Source: Proteles cristata cristata
Taxonomy: Eukaryota > Chordata > Mammalia > Carnivora > Hyaenidae
Direction of reading: 5' to 3'
Length of the DNA stretch: 64,000 nt
Assembly (NCBI GenBank): GCA_017311185.1
Contig: JAESUZ010005462.1
Coordinates: 2,232,001-2,296,000, forward strand
Position numbers and translations under genes: made by a program. Shown one piece after another: positions 19,901 through 29,743 of the stretch (position 1 is its first letter; every line of letters starts with the position of its first letter). The notes beneath the pieces were generated by a model. That model was not told the DNA's origin. It did no database searches and saw only the letters and a program-made list of their open reading frames with translations.

Positions 19901-22900
19901 AAAGGGCAGACGGAAGGTAAGAGACCAGGCAGAACCTAATCATTCTCCTCCTGCCAAGCTTCCCCACCTGCATCTGATTCCCCCTGCCTTTTTCCTGTTC
20001 CCTCATCCGGACCTGGAAATCTCAGAGTTCATCCTGGGAATGAGCTCTGCGCTGCCTAGTTGGACAGCGTCTGGGTGTAGAAATTCTTCCAAGAGGAAAC
20101 TTGAACATGATTTAACTGAAGTACCTAAATACGTTTTCCCCCATACGTTCCCAAAGCTACATTTTAAAATTAAGACTCGCATTGTAGGATAAAATACGAA
20201 TAAAATTCCCAGGATAGAAGGAATAAAAAGTTTTGAGGAAAATCCAGCCTGGCCCAAATTATTTAATAGACATATGGAAAGAAATATCCTCGTACTTGTG
20301 AATGAATATTTACCAACTGCTGTGGTCATAAATAATTTTTGTGAACTTCTTTTCTAAGAAATCAGAGATGGTAGCTAGGACTGTCCGGTACAGCTCTCTC
20401 TAGCCTAGTCATGGAAGGAGCCAGGACACCGAACACTTGTCTTCCATATAAAGAACTGTTCATAGACATGCTGTGGTCAAGCAATAGCAGTGCTAGGAAT
20501 TTACCCAAGGGATACAGGAGTGCTGAGGTATAGGGGCACATGTACCCCAATGTTCATAGCAGCACTTTCAACAATAGCCAAATTATGGAAACAGCCTATG
20601 TTTCAGTGGAATAACTGTCCTACCCTTTGGATATTTATTAAAATCTTTTTTTGTGAGAGTAGGCTTCTATTTAGAAGATTTGAAAAAGTGACTTACCAGT
20701 GACTCAAAATATTTTTGTTAAGGATATATTTTTTTTTCCTGAAAAAGAATGACCATTCACAAAATCAGTCTCATTGTTTACCAACAACTCCAAAAAGGAG
20801 AATTTTCCTGTTTTGGCCCTTTATTTAGCCTTTTATTTGACATATAGTAGGAGTTTCCTAACTTAATACCATGTTAAAGGAAAATTAAGTATGCTTTTGA
20901 ATTGCACTGCAGGGCTAATCAAATGTCAGTTCCAATCTGGAATTCTGATATGTGGATCTTTTATAAAAGTTAACTTTATCATTTTATTTTATTATTTTCA
21001 TTTATTTATTTTCTTCTATAATTTATTGTCAACTTGGTTTCCATGTATAACACCCAGTGCTCACCCTCTTCCCCTCTCCTCCACCTCAGTTTGTTCTCAG
21101 TATTCAAGAGTCTCTCATGGTTTGCCTCCCTCCCTCTCCCCAACTAGTTTTTCCCCTCCACCTCCCCCATGGTCCTCTGTTAACTTTCCCCTGTTCCACT
21201 TATGAGAGAAAACATGGTGTCTGTCCTTCTCTGCCTGACTTATTTCACTTAGCAAAACAACTTCGAGTTCTATCCATGTTGCTACAAGTGTTCAGATTTC
21301 ATTCCTTCTCATTGCCATGTAGTATTCCATTGTATATATAAACCATAGCTGCTCTGGAAAACAGTGTGGAGGTTCCTCAAAAATTAACAATAGAACTCCC
21401 CTATGACCCAGCAATAGCAGTGCTAAGAATTTACCCAAGGGATACAGGAGTGCTGAGGTATAGGGGCACATGTACCCCAATGTTCATAGCAGCACTTTCA
21501 ACAATAGCCAAATTATGGAAACAGCCTAAATGTCCATCAACTGATGAATTGATCAACTTTATCATTATAGGGAAAATCCCGGAACTGTTGGCTGCAGGTG
21601 TGGTCGACAGCATGACTAAGCTCGTGCTGGTGAATGCTATCTATTTCAAAGGGAACTGGGAGGAGGAGTTCATTAAGGAAGCCACTGCCAATAAGCCCTT
21701 CCGCTTGAATAAGGTGAGGTGATGTAACTGGCTCAAATTCCTCTTTGTTCTAAGAGAATGCAGATAAAAATGTGAGTCATTTTTTTTTTTCAACTGTCCA
21801 GAAAGACACAAAAGTGGTGAAAATGATGTATCAGAAGAAGAGATTCCCATATGGCTACATTGAGGACCTTAAGTGCCGTGTGCTGGAACTGCCTTACCGA
21901 GGCAAGGAACTCAGCATGATTATCCTGCTGCCTGATGACATTGAGGATGAGTCCACGGGTCTCAAGAAGGTAACTGCTCCCAGCTTCATGCTTCACGTGT
22001 CCTGATGTATCAATTCTGCCTTTTGTGGTCATGGGTGCTTTTGCTGGCAGTAGGTGCTTGTTATGTGTTTACTGATGTGACTTTCCTTTCCAATACTCTT
22101 GTCATTCCTTTGTAAAGTAGCTTATGGCATTACTACATTACTACTTGGAAGCCCTAAGTTTCAATTTTCAGCTGTCAGTGTACAGATGTGGTGGAGAACA
22201 CCTAAAGGTTTATATTAAATTTAATATGGGCCACTGGCAGCTGATGGCAACTCTCTTAAAAGAACTTCAGGAGAAAGTGCAATATGATGAGGGTTGTTTT
22301 ATTAAAACAAAGTTTTAAAACTTAAAAACCCCAGGGGTACCCGGGTGGCTCAGTTGGTTAAGTGTCCGACTTTGGCTCAGTTCATAATCTCACAGTTCCT
22401 GATTCTGAGCCCCACATCAGGCTCTGTGCTGACAGCTCAGATTTGGATTCTGTGACTCCCTCTCTGTCTTCCCCTCCCCTGCTCATGCTGTCTCTGTCTC
22501 TCAAAAAATAAACAAACATTAATTTTTTAAAATTTAATGTGCTATAAAACCCTATTACACTGCTCATTCTCACTGCAATTCATATAGATTGTCAATTAAA
22601 TTTCCAATAGCTACACAGCAGAAAAAAACCCATGTGACATGTTGGCTTGAGCGCTAAGCCTGTGTCCTAATATGAACTTTTCTGTGTCATTTAAAGCCTA
22701 TGCCATCTCTTGCCAGGGCTCAGACTAGGCAAAACTGTGAAGAGTATCGTTTTTCTTCAGTGTCTGTATGCTGCTGTATGGTTTTTCTCTACCCTGTCCC
22801 TGATCAAACTTGCTTTCAGGAAGGGGTCTAATATTAGCCATTTCCAGGTTTAGAGTATGTATTAGAATCAACATGTTCTTTCTTTCAATTATGTTTCCAT

Positions 22901-24052
22901 ATTTGTCTCTTTCTCTGATTATATTAAAAAAAAGTCTCTAGCCTCATGGAAGGAATAATCAGCATCAGTAGAACAAGTGGGTAATGGTTCTGTTCTAGCC
23001 CAATAGTAGTGATTATAAGAGTAATGAAAATAGTTGTCATTTATATAGCACTATGTGCCAAGCACTTTATGGATGTTAACTAATTTAATACTCACACAAT
23101 GCTGTAGATAGGTACTATTGTTACTCCTTTTTAAACGAGGAACTAGGTCTTTTTCTATTTTTACCTAAGAACTAAATCTATTAGAGATTACTTCAACTCT
23201 GTGAGGTTCACAGATAACCACTGTGATCAGTGGGATTCAAAATAAATAGAAGAAAGCTTTTAAATTTTCCCTTATATGACTTGACTAAATAGAATAATAT
23301 AGGCATCATGACCTATTACAGTAAGCTGGTGTGGTAGGGGCTTAGTGATTCCTGGGTGGATGGATGAGTGGGTAGGTGAGTGTATGGGTAGGTAGAGAGA
23401 TGGATACTTGATGGACCCAATGTCCAGAGTTCCTGTACTTGGGCCCTTGATGGCCTGGAACACAACTCTGTTACATTATCACCAATCACTGGAAAGAAAT
23501 GAAATCGTTCAAATGGAATCTGTTTCAGCACACAATATGGAGGAGACTAATGAGCAGCTGATATAATGGATCCATTCTTTTTAATAATGCTTTATTAGTT
23601 TACTTACCTAAAATTGTTTTCACCTCTTGTTTTTACCATTCCCATTCCAGATTGAGGAACAACTGACTTTGGAAAAACTGCGTGAGTGGACCAAAGCTGA
23701 GAATCTGAATCGCATTGAAGTCAATGTCCAGTTGCCCAGGTTCAAGCTAGAAGAGAGTTACGATCTTAACTCCCACCTATCCCGCCTGGGTGTAAAAGAT
23801 CTTTTTAGCGGCAAGGCTGATCTGTCTGGCATATCAGGAGCCAGAGATCTTTTCATATCAAAAATCGTCCACAAGTCCTTTGTGGAAGTGAATGAGGAGG
23901 GCACAGAGGCAGCGGCTGCCACAGCAGGCGTTGCCACCTTTGCTATGATGATGCCTGAGGAGGAATTTGTTGCTGACCATCCATTCATTTTCTTTATTAA
24001 GCATAATCCCTCCAATAACATCCTGTTCTTCGGAAGATTGTCTTCCCCTTAG
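16773..24052 (+). CDS. SERPINB1: SERPINB1, leukocyte elastase inhibitor (spliced CDS, 378 aa)
   Basis: Clade B serpin that inactivates neutrophil elastase, proteinase 3 and cathepsin G in the cytoplasm of myeloid cells. Joining six coding exons (16773-16940, 18707-18844, 19799-19916, 21571-21713, 21802-21969, 23651-24052) gives an uninterrupted frame of 378 residues; human has 379, the difference being one residue lost around 298. It starts [16 protein letters not shown] with no cleavable signal peptide, as expected for an ov-serpin. Family landmarks are NAIYFKGNW in exon 5, [10 protein letters not shown] in exon 7, the inhibitory hinge [10 protein letters not shown] (about 327-336) and ADHPFIFF near the C-terminus; it ends GRLSSP. 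The small-residue hinge indicates a working inhibitor. By alignment, P1 is Ala343 preceded by Phe342, where human has Cys344 and Phe343. The ATG sits in a good Kozak context (CTTCACCATGG), 8 bases into exon 2. Identity is firm; inhibitory spectrum is inferred. Confidence 0.96.
17128..17235 (+). repeat. Ancient L2/MIR-like repeat in SERPINB1 intron 2
   Basis: CTGAGCACCTGCTATGTGCC and AGGCACTGTT followed by GGGAACAGCAGCGAAGAAAG, a typical L2 3'-end pattern. Diverged. Confidence 0.5.
18707..18844 (+). CDS. SERPINB1: SERPINB1 coding exon 3 (residues 57-102)
   Basis: Acceptor TTATTTTAG|GCT and donor CCT|GTAAGT. It encodes 46 residues from ALHFDK to YNFLP in phase 0-0, including the very conserved stretch [18 protein letters not shown]. 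Confidence 0.95.
18884..19310 (+). mobile_element. CAN-SINE, sense, SERPINB1 intron 3
   Basis: Head GGAACCTGGGTGGCTCTG, CT-rich body, and tail continued after 19285 (CTCTCTCTAAAATTAAAAA). An antisense SINE is inserted near its tail, giving a head-to-head inverted pair. Confidence 0.88.
19078..19284 (-). mobile_element. CAN-SINE, antisense, nested in intron 3 SINE
   Basis: (GTTT)n-rich tail, GA-rich body, TCTGAGCTGTCAGCACAGAG and head GCCACCCAGGTGCCCC. Confidence 0.9.
19799..19916 (+). CDS. SERPINB1: SERPINB1 coding exon 4 (residues 103 to split Gly142)
   Basis: Acceptor TTTTTAAACAG|GA after a long T-rich tract, donor GAAG|GTAAGA. It encodes [19 protein letters not shown] through WVKGQTE plus the first base of Gly142, so it ends in phase 1. 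This fits exon 5, which begins with two bases of the same codon. Confidence 0.95.
20480..20598 (+). repeat. Short internal L1 segment, near copy of 21410-21528
   Basis: 119 bases match 21410-21528 at all but one position (G against A at 20496), at a constant offset of 930. It shares variants that differ from the usual carnivore L1 3' region, such as GAGGTATAGGGG. It has neither an L1 3' end nor a poly(A) tail and no evident target-site duplication, so it is not a normal retroposition product. Confidence 0.8.
20972..20983 (+). repeat. Left target-site duplication of the intron 4 L1
   Basis: AACTTTATCATT, identical to 21555-21566. Before the insertion this single copy would have been the last part of intron 4, directly followed by ATAG and exon 5. 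Confidence 0.9.
20984..21554 (-). mobile_element. 5'-inverted (twin-primed) L1 insertion in SERPINB1 intron 4
   Basis: 20984 to about 21345 is the 3' end of a carnivore L1 in antisense ('ATTTATTGTCAACTTGGTTT', 'CACCCAGTGCTCA' ... 'GTATTCCATTGTATATATAA'). From about 21346 to 21545 the L1 continues in the sense direction with the part normally just upstream ('GAGGTTCCTC', 'AATTTACCCAAGGGATACAG', 'ATAGCCAAATTATGGAAA'). A 5' inversion like this is the mark of twin priming. A perfect 12-base target-site duplication, AACTTTATCATT, flanks it at 20972-20983 and 21555-21566. The right copy ends 4 bases before SERPINB1 exon 5. Confidence 0.9.
21555..21566 (+). repeat. Right target-site duplication, forming the exon 5 acceptor tract
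   Basis: AACTTTATCATT, followed by ATAG and exon 5 at 21571. It supplies the weak pyrimidine tract of the present acceptor. Confidence 0.9.
21571..21713 (+). CDS. SERPINB1: SERPINB1 coding exon 5 (residues 142-189)
   Basis: Acceptor TTATCATTATAG|GG, donor AAG|GTGAGG. It encodes [18 protein letters not shown] and the serpin core motif NAIYFKGNW, ending FRLNK. The acceptor is unusual: the 12 bases before the final ATAG are the right-hand target-site copy of an L1 insertion (20984-21554), so sequence more than 16 bases upstream of this exon is L1. The coding sequence itself is intact. Confidence 0.95.
21802..21969 (+). CDS. SERPINB1: SERPINB1 coding exon 6 (residues 190-245)
   Basis: Acceptor CAACTGTCCAG|AAA after a run of T, donor AAG|GTAACT. 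It encodes 56 residues from [15 protein letters not shown] through [11 protein letters not shown] in phase 0-0. The preceding intron (21714-21801) is only 88 bases long. Confidence 0.95.
22334..22532 (+). mobile_element. CAN-SINE, sense, SERPINB1 intron 6
   Basis: GGGGTACCCGGGTGGCTCAG head through AAAAAATAAACAAACATTAA tail, with a short deletion in the body. Confidence 0.9.
23030..23150 (+). repeat. MIR-like SINE in SERPINB1 intron 6
   Basis: CTATGTGCCAAGCACTTTAT, AACTAATTTAATACTCACAC and GGTACTATTGTTACTCC match the MIR core and 3' part. Confidence 0.65.
23651..24052 (+). CDS. SERPINB1: SERPINB1 coding exon 7 (residues 246-378, reactive centre loop)
   Basis: Acceptor CCCATTCCAG|ATT; stop TAG at 24050-24052. 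It encodes [10 protein letters not shown] to GRLSSP, with the hinge [10 protein letters not shown] and the reactive loop [13 protein letters not shown]. The expected P1 codon is GCT (Ala) at 23942-23944. The stretch [11 protein letters not shown] is one residue shorter than human DLFNSSKADLSG. Confidence 0.96.
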   Translation: MEEQLTLEKLREWTKAENLNRIEVNVQLPRFKLEESYDLNSHLSRLGVKDLFSGKADLSGISGARDLFISKIVHKSFVEVNEEGTEAAAATAGVATFAMMMPEEEFVADHPFIFFIKHNPSNNILFFGRLSSP

Positions 24053-25130
24053 AGAATATAAATACAGGGTCAAGCCTAGAGCTTTATTATCTGCACTTTA
24101 AATGGTGACAGTTTTCATATATCTTTACCAATAAGGCTACCATCCCAAAACAGATCTTCAATTTCCTTTGTAAGTTCAGCTCTGTTGGCTGTTTACATAC
24201 ACCCATGAAATATGTAGATTCTTAACAACATAGTAGTTGTCTATAAAATTGCTATGCTCTCCTGATGGGCAAAGGAAACATGGTAATACTATAATTTAGT
24301 TTACAGACAGAATTTTGGAAGTCGAAATAGTCACTGATTGTAGAGGGGAGGCTTAAAAACATATCCAATTGAAATATAGGAGGGCACCCCAATTAAGAGC
24401 CTGGGTTATAAAGACAAACTTGCCTTGGCAAGATTTCTAATCCCTTGTTCTATAAGATTAGTATTTTTTTGTTTTTCTTATTCTTTCAAACCATTAAAGA
24501 GTCACCTGGTGATAGCCTGCCTTCCCTTTATCCTCCCTGATATGGTGTTTGTGTAGGATCACATGGAGTCTAGAAGTGAGTGTCTTATCATAAAAGATTC
24601 CAAGAAATCACAAAAAGAATAATGTAGTGGGAGAGACTATTAAGCAAAGAGGGGGTGCAAAGATCTCATTTGTTAACCATCCTTTCGCATGTTTTCTGAT
24701 AAAAATTATTGGTTTCCATCATGTGATATACGTTTTTATGACAATAGGTGGCTTTATGCAATGCTGTGTTGGGGAGTTTGGAGGGGGCTTTGATCAATAT
24801 ATGTGTACTCCTTGGAATAAGGCTTGAGGTGCTGCATTGTCTTGCTCCCACAAAACCAGTGGGTTGGTTAATAAACTTTCTTAAGATTCTGTAAGCCAGA
24901 CTGATCTCAGTTTGCTTGTTCACTCTGATCTTAGACAAGCCAAGAATAAAGTAGAGCTCTTGGCCTGACACTACTGATGTTGTGATGGCAAGAAGTGAGT
25001 ACATAGGATAAAAACAGCATCTTAGCAAATCTGTTGTCAGCAAGATTTCCTTCCTTCATTTCTTCTTATAGAAGGAAGTAAGTAAAAACTCTAAAGTCTG
25101 TGCATTGTCTGGGAAGAGAATAAAAGTACA
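24053..25130 (+). other. SERPINB1: SERPINB1 3' UTR with candidate poly(A) signals
   Basis: Non-coding, AT-rich sequence after the stop, without recognised SINE or L1. AATAAA occurs at 24870-24875, 24945-24950 and 25119-25124. A UTR of roughly 0.8-1.1 kb would fit the long 3' UTR of the human transcript. Which signal is used cannot be told from sequence. Confidence 0.55.
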
Positions 25131-25480
25131 ATTATAACTACAGTCTATTTTGATGAGTTAAAGGCGCATGTTGTACAGACTGAGGTGACCACTGGAAGAA
25201 TAGTAAAAGCCTTTATAACTTTTAAAATAAACCAAAGAGAAAAAGGGAATAACACAAAATGATCAATCCAAAACAGAGGAAAGAGAGATGAGAGAAAGGT
25301 ACGCAAAGCATGCACGATAGATACCAAGATGATATAATAAACTCCAAGTATTTAAGTAATGACTTAAAATGCAAAATTGGCTAAAAATGTTCCAGTTACA
25401 AGACAAAGATGGTTAGGCTAGATTGGAAAAGTACCATATGGTGTTTACAGAAAATATGTGTGTAAGATAAAAATATAGTT
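25131..25480. other. Intergenic after SERPINB1, nothing recognised
   Basis: AT-rich sequence without open frame or repeat that I recognise. Confidence 0.4.
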
Positions 25481-25481
25481 T

Positions 25482-25640
25482 GGGACACCTGGGTGGCTTG
25501 GTCGGTTAAGCATCTGACTCTTGATTTTGGCTCAGGGCATGATCTCAGTCATGTTATTGAGCCCTGTATTGGGCTCTGCACTGGGCATGGAGCCTACTAA
25601 AGACTCTCTCTCTCTCTCTCTCTCTCTCAAAAAAAAAAAG
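25482..25640 (+). mobile_element. CAN-SINE, sense
   Basis: GGGACACCTGGGTGGCTTGG head, shortened body, (CT)n run, A tail. Confidence 0.88.
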
Positions 25641-26425
25641 AGTTGGAAAGAAAATGAATGGAAAAGATATATATGGTACAAATACTATAGAAGTAGATGT
25701 AGCTATAAATATTTTTGGTGAAACATGGCAAGTGGCTATAATATTTACCCGACAATGTAAGAAGCCAAGAATATCCAAGACAATTTTGAAGAAAAACAAT
25801 GTGAGAGGATATGCTTAATTGAATCAAGACCTATTCTAATTACTATCAATGCCTTCTTTTACTCTCAAAATTGAACAAATTTGGCTACTAAGTCCTATGG
25901 TCATTATATTTATGACAAATGTAGCACTTCAAAGTTGGTAAAGAAGGGAGATAACTTTCAAAAAATTGTTCTGAATATTAGGAAAACAATGGAGAACAAT
26001 TTAATTTGATTCAAAAATTAATACCAGCTAGACTTCACTATGAAAGCAAAACAAGAATGCTTTTAGAAAGTAGCATACAAATATATTTTCATGAACTTGT
26101 GATTTCTTTATAGGACACACACACGTTTAAAAAAAATTTATATTTCATTTTTTTATGATAAATTGACCCATGTGAAAATTAAGAGCTTTAGTTCTAGAAC
26201 CCACACCATTAAGAGAGAGAGAAGGAAAGCCTCAGGATAGTAGATATAGACCAGTGCCCTAGGAGGGCCACATCTGAGTAGTGCTCTGAGAGAATGTCCC
26301 CAAAGGTAGGGTTCCAAGTCTGAAGCCTTTGCCTCCTTATCTCCCAGGCTAGAACTAGAAAAAATATATGGTTAGGGCAGCGAGACTCTGTGAAGGCACA
26401 GCTTTGGAGAACTGGCTTCCAAATA
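25641..26425. other. Intergenic, nothing recognised
   Basis: AT-rich sequence with no supported gene or identified repeat. Confidence 0.35.
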
Positions 26426-26437
26426 TCTTCAGAGTTT

Positions 26438-26654
26438 ATTTGTTTTTTAAATTTTTGTAAATGTTTGCTTTTGAGAGAGAGAGACAGAGCCGGGGAGGGG
26501 CAGAGAGAGAAAGAGAGAAAGAAAGAATCCAAAGCAGGCTCCAGGGTCCGAGCTGTCAGCACAGAACCCGACATAGGGCTTGAACTCACGAGTCATGAGA
26601 TCATGATCTGAGCCAAAGTCGGATGCTTAACTGAGTGAGCCACTCAGGTGCCTC
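26438..26654 (-). mobile_element. CAN-SINE, antisense
   Basis: Tail at left, GA-rich body, CCGAGCTGTCAGCACAGAAC, head ending CAGGTGCC. Perfect 12-base duplication TCTTCAGAGTTT at 26426 and 26655. Confidence 0.92.
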
Positions 26655-26666
26655 TCTTCAGAGTTT

Positions 26667-28109
26667 TTATGTGTCCAAAACCCTGTCTGAGATTATCCAA
26701 AGGAGGTGGCAGCCCATCCAAAAGAGAAAAGAAGGGGAATGTATTAGACATTACCAAATCAAGAGGGTTTTTCACATCATCAAAAGTCAAATTGCTTATG
26801 TGATTCTGCGTTGGTCTGTTTCTTTAAAAAGAATCCTGCCATGTTCTTGCCATCTTAAATTCTTCCTCACTCAGAAATAAATCATAAGATTGTAACCCAG
26901 AGTTCTCATCTGACCACAAGTATCTTCCAGTTTAGATCAAGCAGAAACTCACTCAAAGTTCACGAGGAATGACACCGGGCAGCCCTGGTGCTTCATATAC
27001 GACATTTGTATTAACAGCAACCCCATGAAGTGGGTGTTATTGTCTTTATTCTACAGAAAAGAAGAGGAATGGTTATCATGGCTCAAAGCTCCATAGTGCA
27101 GAGATCACCCTGCTTCATCATGAGCTGAGAAGTCCCTAAGTATCACCATCTAGTCTCATCTAGAGAGATGAGAAATGCATTATAAGCAGGTCTTAGAGGC
27201 TCTGCCCTTCTATATTAATGTTACACTTCTACTCCCAGCTGTCAATCTCAGCCATTGAAAATAAAATCTTCAATAATTTTACAATCTCACATAAACTTGC
27301 TCTGGAAAAGGCAGAATATAACCCGAAATTGCTTGGAAACAGGAGGTAAAGGTCCTGCAGAGTTGCCATTTTTCCATGGTGCAGATTCAGCTCCCTGTTC
27401 CCCTCCAATGTCACTGCCAAGAGCTGAGATCGCTGCAAAAAATGATACATCAGTTTGGGCTTAAGAAATATACTGGAGGAAGAATTTGAGAAGACTAAAG
27501 AAGGATTTGTTACATTTCAACCTTGGAGAGATGGGTGGCTCAGAAACATGCACAGATTATAAAGTTAAAAAGCATTCCTTCATCTAAACGTTCAGGGTTC
27601 TAATTACATACACAGAATTTGACACTGGACGCTCAGTGGCTGCTGTGATGGGACCCCATCCACAGAGCGTGAGTGATGTGGAATGAATGTATCAGTTCAA
27701 ATTTATACAGCCGAAGAATAATTTCTAGTATGAAATCACATGTGTGCCATGGAACAAAGATGGTTTTCTAGTACACAGGAAGGACCATTAAAAAAAAAAA
27801 AAAAGCAATACCTAGCAAGAACAAGAGGATGTTACTGAACGAGGGTTTCAAAGAGTTCTTGCGCCAGTTTTTCCTTCCTTTTGCAACTATGTTGTAACAA
27901 ATCTTGGTAATAAGATATGTTATTTCCTGCAGATAAGTAAGAGTTTCCCTATAAATTGACAACTTAAATGTGTTATCACTGTAAAATATTTTAAAAGGTC
28001 AGTTTTCAAAGACGGAACATGCACTGCATAGATTCTATGCAAAATTTGATACATTAGCTGAAACATTCAGGAAATTGGGTAAGATTTTCTACCTGGTTTT
28101 CTGGTAAAC
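26667..28109. other. Intergenic with a MIR-like patch
   Basis: A MIR-like segment at about 26985-27125 (TAACAGCAACCCCATGAAG, TTATTCTACAGAAAAG). The rest shows no gene, and its short open frames have no family resemblance. Confidence 0.4.
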
Positions 28110-28123
28110 CCAGGTGTTTTCTT

Positions 28124-28305
28124 TTATTTTCTTTTTTTAAGAGGAGGCGGGGATAGAGGGAGAGAGAGAAAGAGAGAATCTTAAGCAAGCTCCACACTCC
28201 ACACAGAGCCTAACACAGGGGTCCATCACATGACCCTGAAATCATGACTTGAACCCAAATCAACAGTTGGAAGGCTCAATGGACTGAGCCACCCAGGTAC
28301 CTCAT
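28124..28305 (-). mobile_element. CAN-SINE, antisense, old
   Basis: GA-rich body and head GACTGAGCCACCCAGGTACC, of the type with TTAAGCAAGCTCCACACTCC. A 14-base duplication CCCAGGTGTTTTCT lies at 28110 and 28306. Confidence 0.9.
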
Positions 28306-29374
28306 CCCAGGTGTTTTCTATCAAGGCAAAATGAGATATTTAAAAATTTCAATTTCTTTCACATAACGTATTATGATAAGGACTTACATGCTTTTAAAAC
28401 TCATTAATTTGCTAACTAGGGATCCTCTTTATTTGACTTTATAAAACTTATAAAATTCTTTGAAAAGTCAATACTTTGATAAATGATATTTGCTAAGAAC
28501 TAACTAGTATTTTATATAGTGCCCTCAATACCTTAAATAGTGCAGCTCAAAAATGTTTTGCAAAATAAACACACTCATGTATTTAACATCCAGATCAAGA
28601 AACAGAATTCTCCCAGCACTCTGGATGCCATAAACCTCTGCCAGGGTAGCTTGTCCTCTGCTTTCCTAGAGGAGTTTTGTCTATATATTGTCTGAACTTT
28701 ATCAGTGTTATAGTTTGTGTGTCCATATGTGTGGACAAATCTATTTTGAATGACCAACTTATCTTGGGAAAAAAGCAACATCCCTTAGGACCAAAGCCCT
28801 ATGTTTGGCTTTATGTGTCTGTGTGATAATAAAGGATTCTCTACTTGTTTGGGTTTTCTTTCTCTAGTCTGCTCTTTTCGCCTAGATGTTAAGAAAGCCT
28901 TCTAAGTATGAGCGATCTTGCCACCAGTGAAGTAGGGAATCTTTCTCTTTTGGAGCAGTTCAACCAGTTCTGTTACAACAACGAATAAAAATCTTGGTAA
29001 ACATCTTTGCTGGCTACTGTTTAGAAGAAACAAAAGTAAATCAAAAGCAGCACCGATGTGGAAAATCCAGCGTGGAAAATCCAGATGATTGCTTAACTTG
29101 TATTGCTAAGAATCACTGACCCAGCAATCAAATGGCTCATGTAATAAATTAAAAACCCCAAAGGAAAGAGAAGGTGCTTGCTTTCCCACTGCCACCTCTC
29201 CCAGCCCTGCGCCCTGCCCATTGACAATCGTTTTGAGCACAGCCCTTCTGAGTTCCAATCCATTACCCGGGGAAAATTTGCTTTACAATGGTCAGTGATG
29301 ATATAGACATAAATGCAACTCTAAAAGGAATATAATATCTCATGCTACATACTGCTTATGTGACACGAAGTTTT

Positions 29375-29560
29375 CTAAGCTTACTATCGCTTGTTTACTC
29401 CTCTCAACAATCTGAAAAGTTTAGGTATAACCAATACCTTGTTTAATAGATGGCCAAAGTGACACACAGAGATACTAGGCACGTTGTCAAGGGTCACAAA
29501 GAGCCAAGGTTCAAACTGGACAGTCTGGCTCCAGATTCCGTGCTTTTAGTCACAGTATTG
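29375..29560 (+). repeat. MIR-like SINE
   Basis: CTCTCAACAATCTGAAAAG, TGACACACAGAGATACTAGG, CAAGGTTCAAACTGGACAG and TCTGGCTCCAGATTCCGTG follow the MIR order. Confidence 0.7.
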
Positions 29561-29631
29561 CAGTCAGTAGAATATAGGGATGGGCATGTGTTCAAGAAGC
29601 CCTCTGGCTGACTATGATTAACTCTTTGTCT

Positions 29632-29743
29632 TGAAGATCATTGTTCAGGTTGATGTGTTAATACTCCTGTGAAATGATGCGATAATGTGAAGATCATTGT
29701 TCAGGTTGATGTGTTAATACTCCTGTGAAATGATGCGATAATG
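29632..29743. repeat. Perfect 56-base tandem duplication
   Basis: 29632-29687 and 29688-29743 are identical; unit starts TGAAGATCATTGTTCAGG. Not part of a recognised repeat. Confidence 0.95.

Larger units (their letters stand above)
15520..25130 (+). other. SERPINB1: SERPINB1 gene, whole transcription unit
   Basis: Seven exons can be placed: a non-coding exon 1 (about 15520-15566) and coding exons 16765-16940, 18707-18844, 19799-19916, 21571-21713, 21802-21969 and 23651 onward, with the stop at 24052. All introns are GT-AG. This is the usual ov-serpin (clade B) layout of a non-coding first exon and six coding exons. The 5' end is inferred from a TATA box at 15491. The 3' end is inferred from AATAAA hexamers at 24870, 24945 and 25119. 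Introns 3, 4 and 6 contain carnivore SINE or L1 insertions. WRNIP1 lies downstream in convergent orientation, as in human. The gene span is inferred, while the coding exons are read directly. Confidence 0.92.

Noticed and set aside
20984..21722. 118-codon frame joining L1 sequence to SERPINB1 exon 5 (from 21366), considered as an alternative N-terminus
   Set aside because: The upstream part is L1 3' UTR read through the splice acceptor; exon 5 begins with a split glycine codon joined to exon 4.
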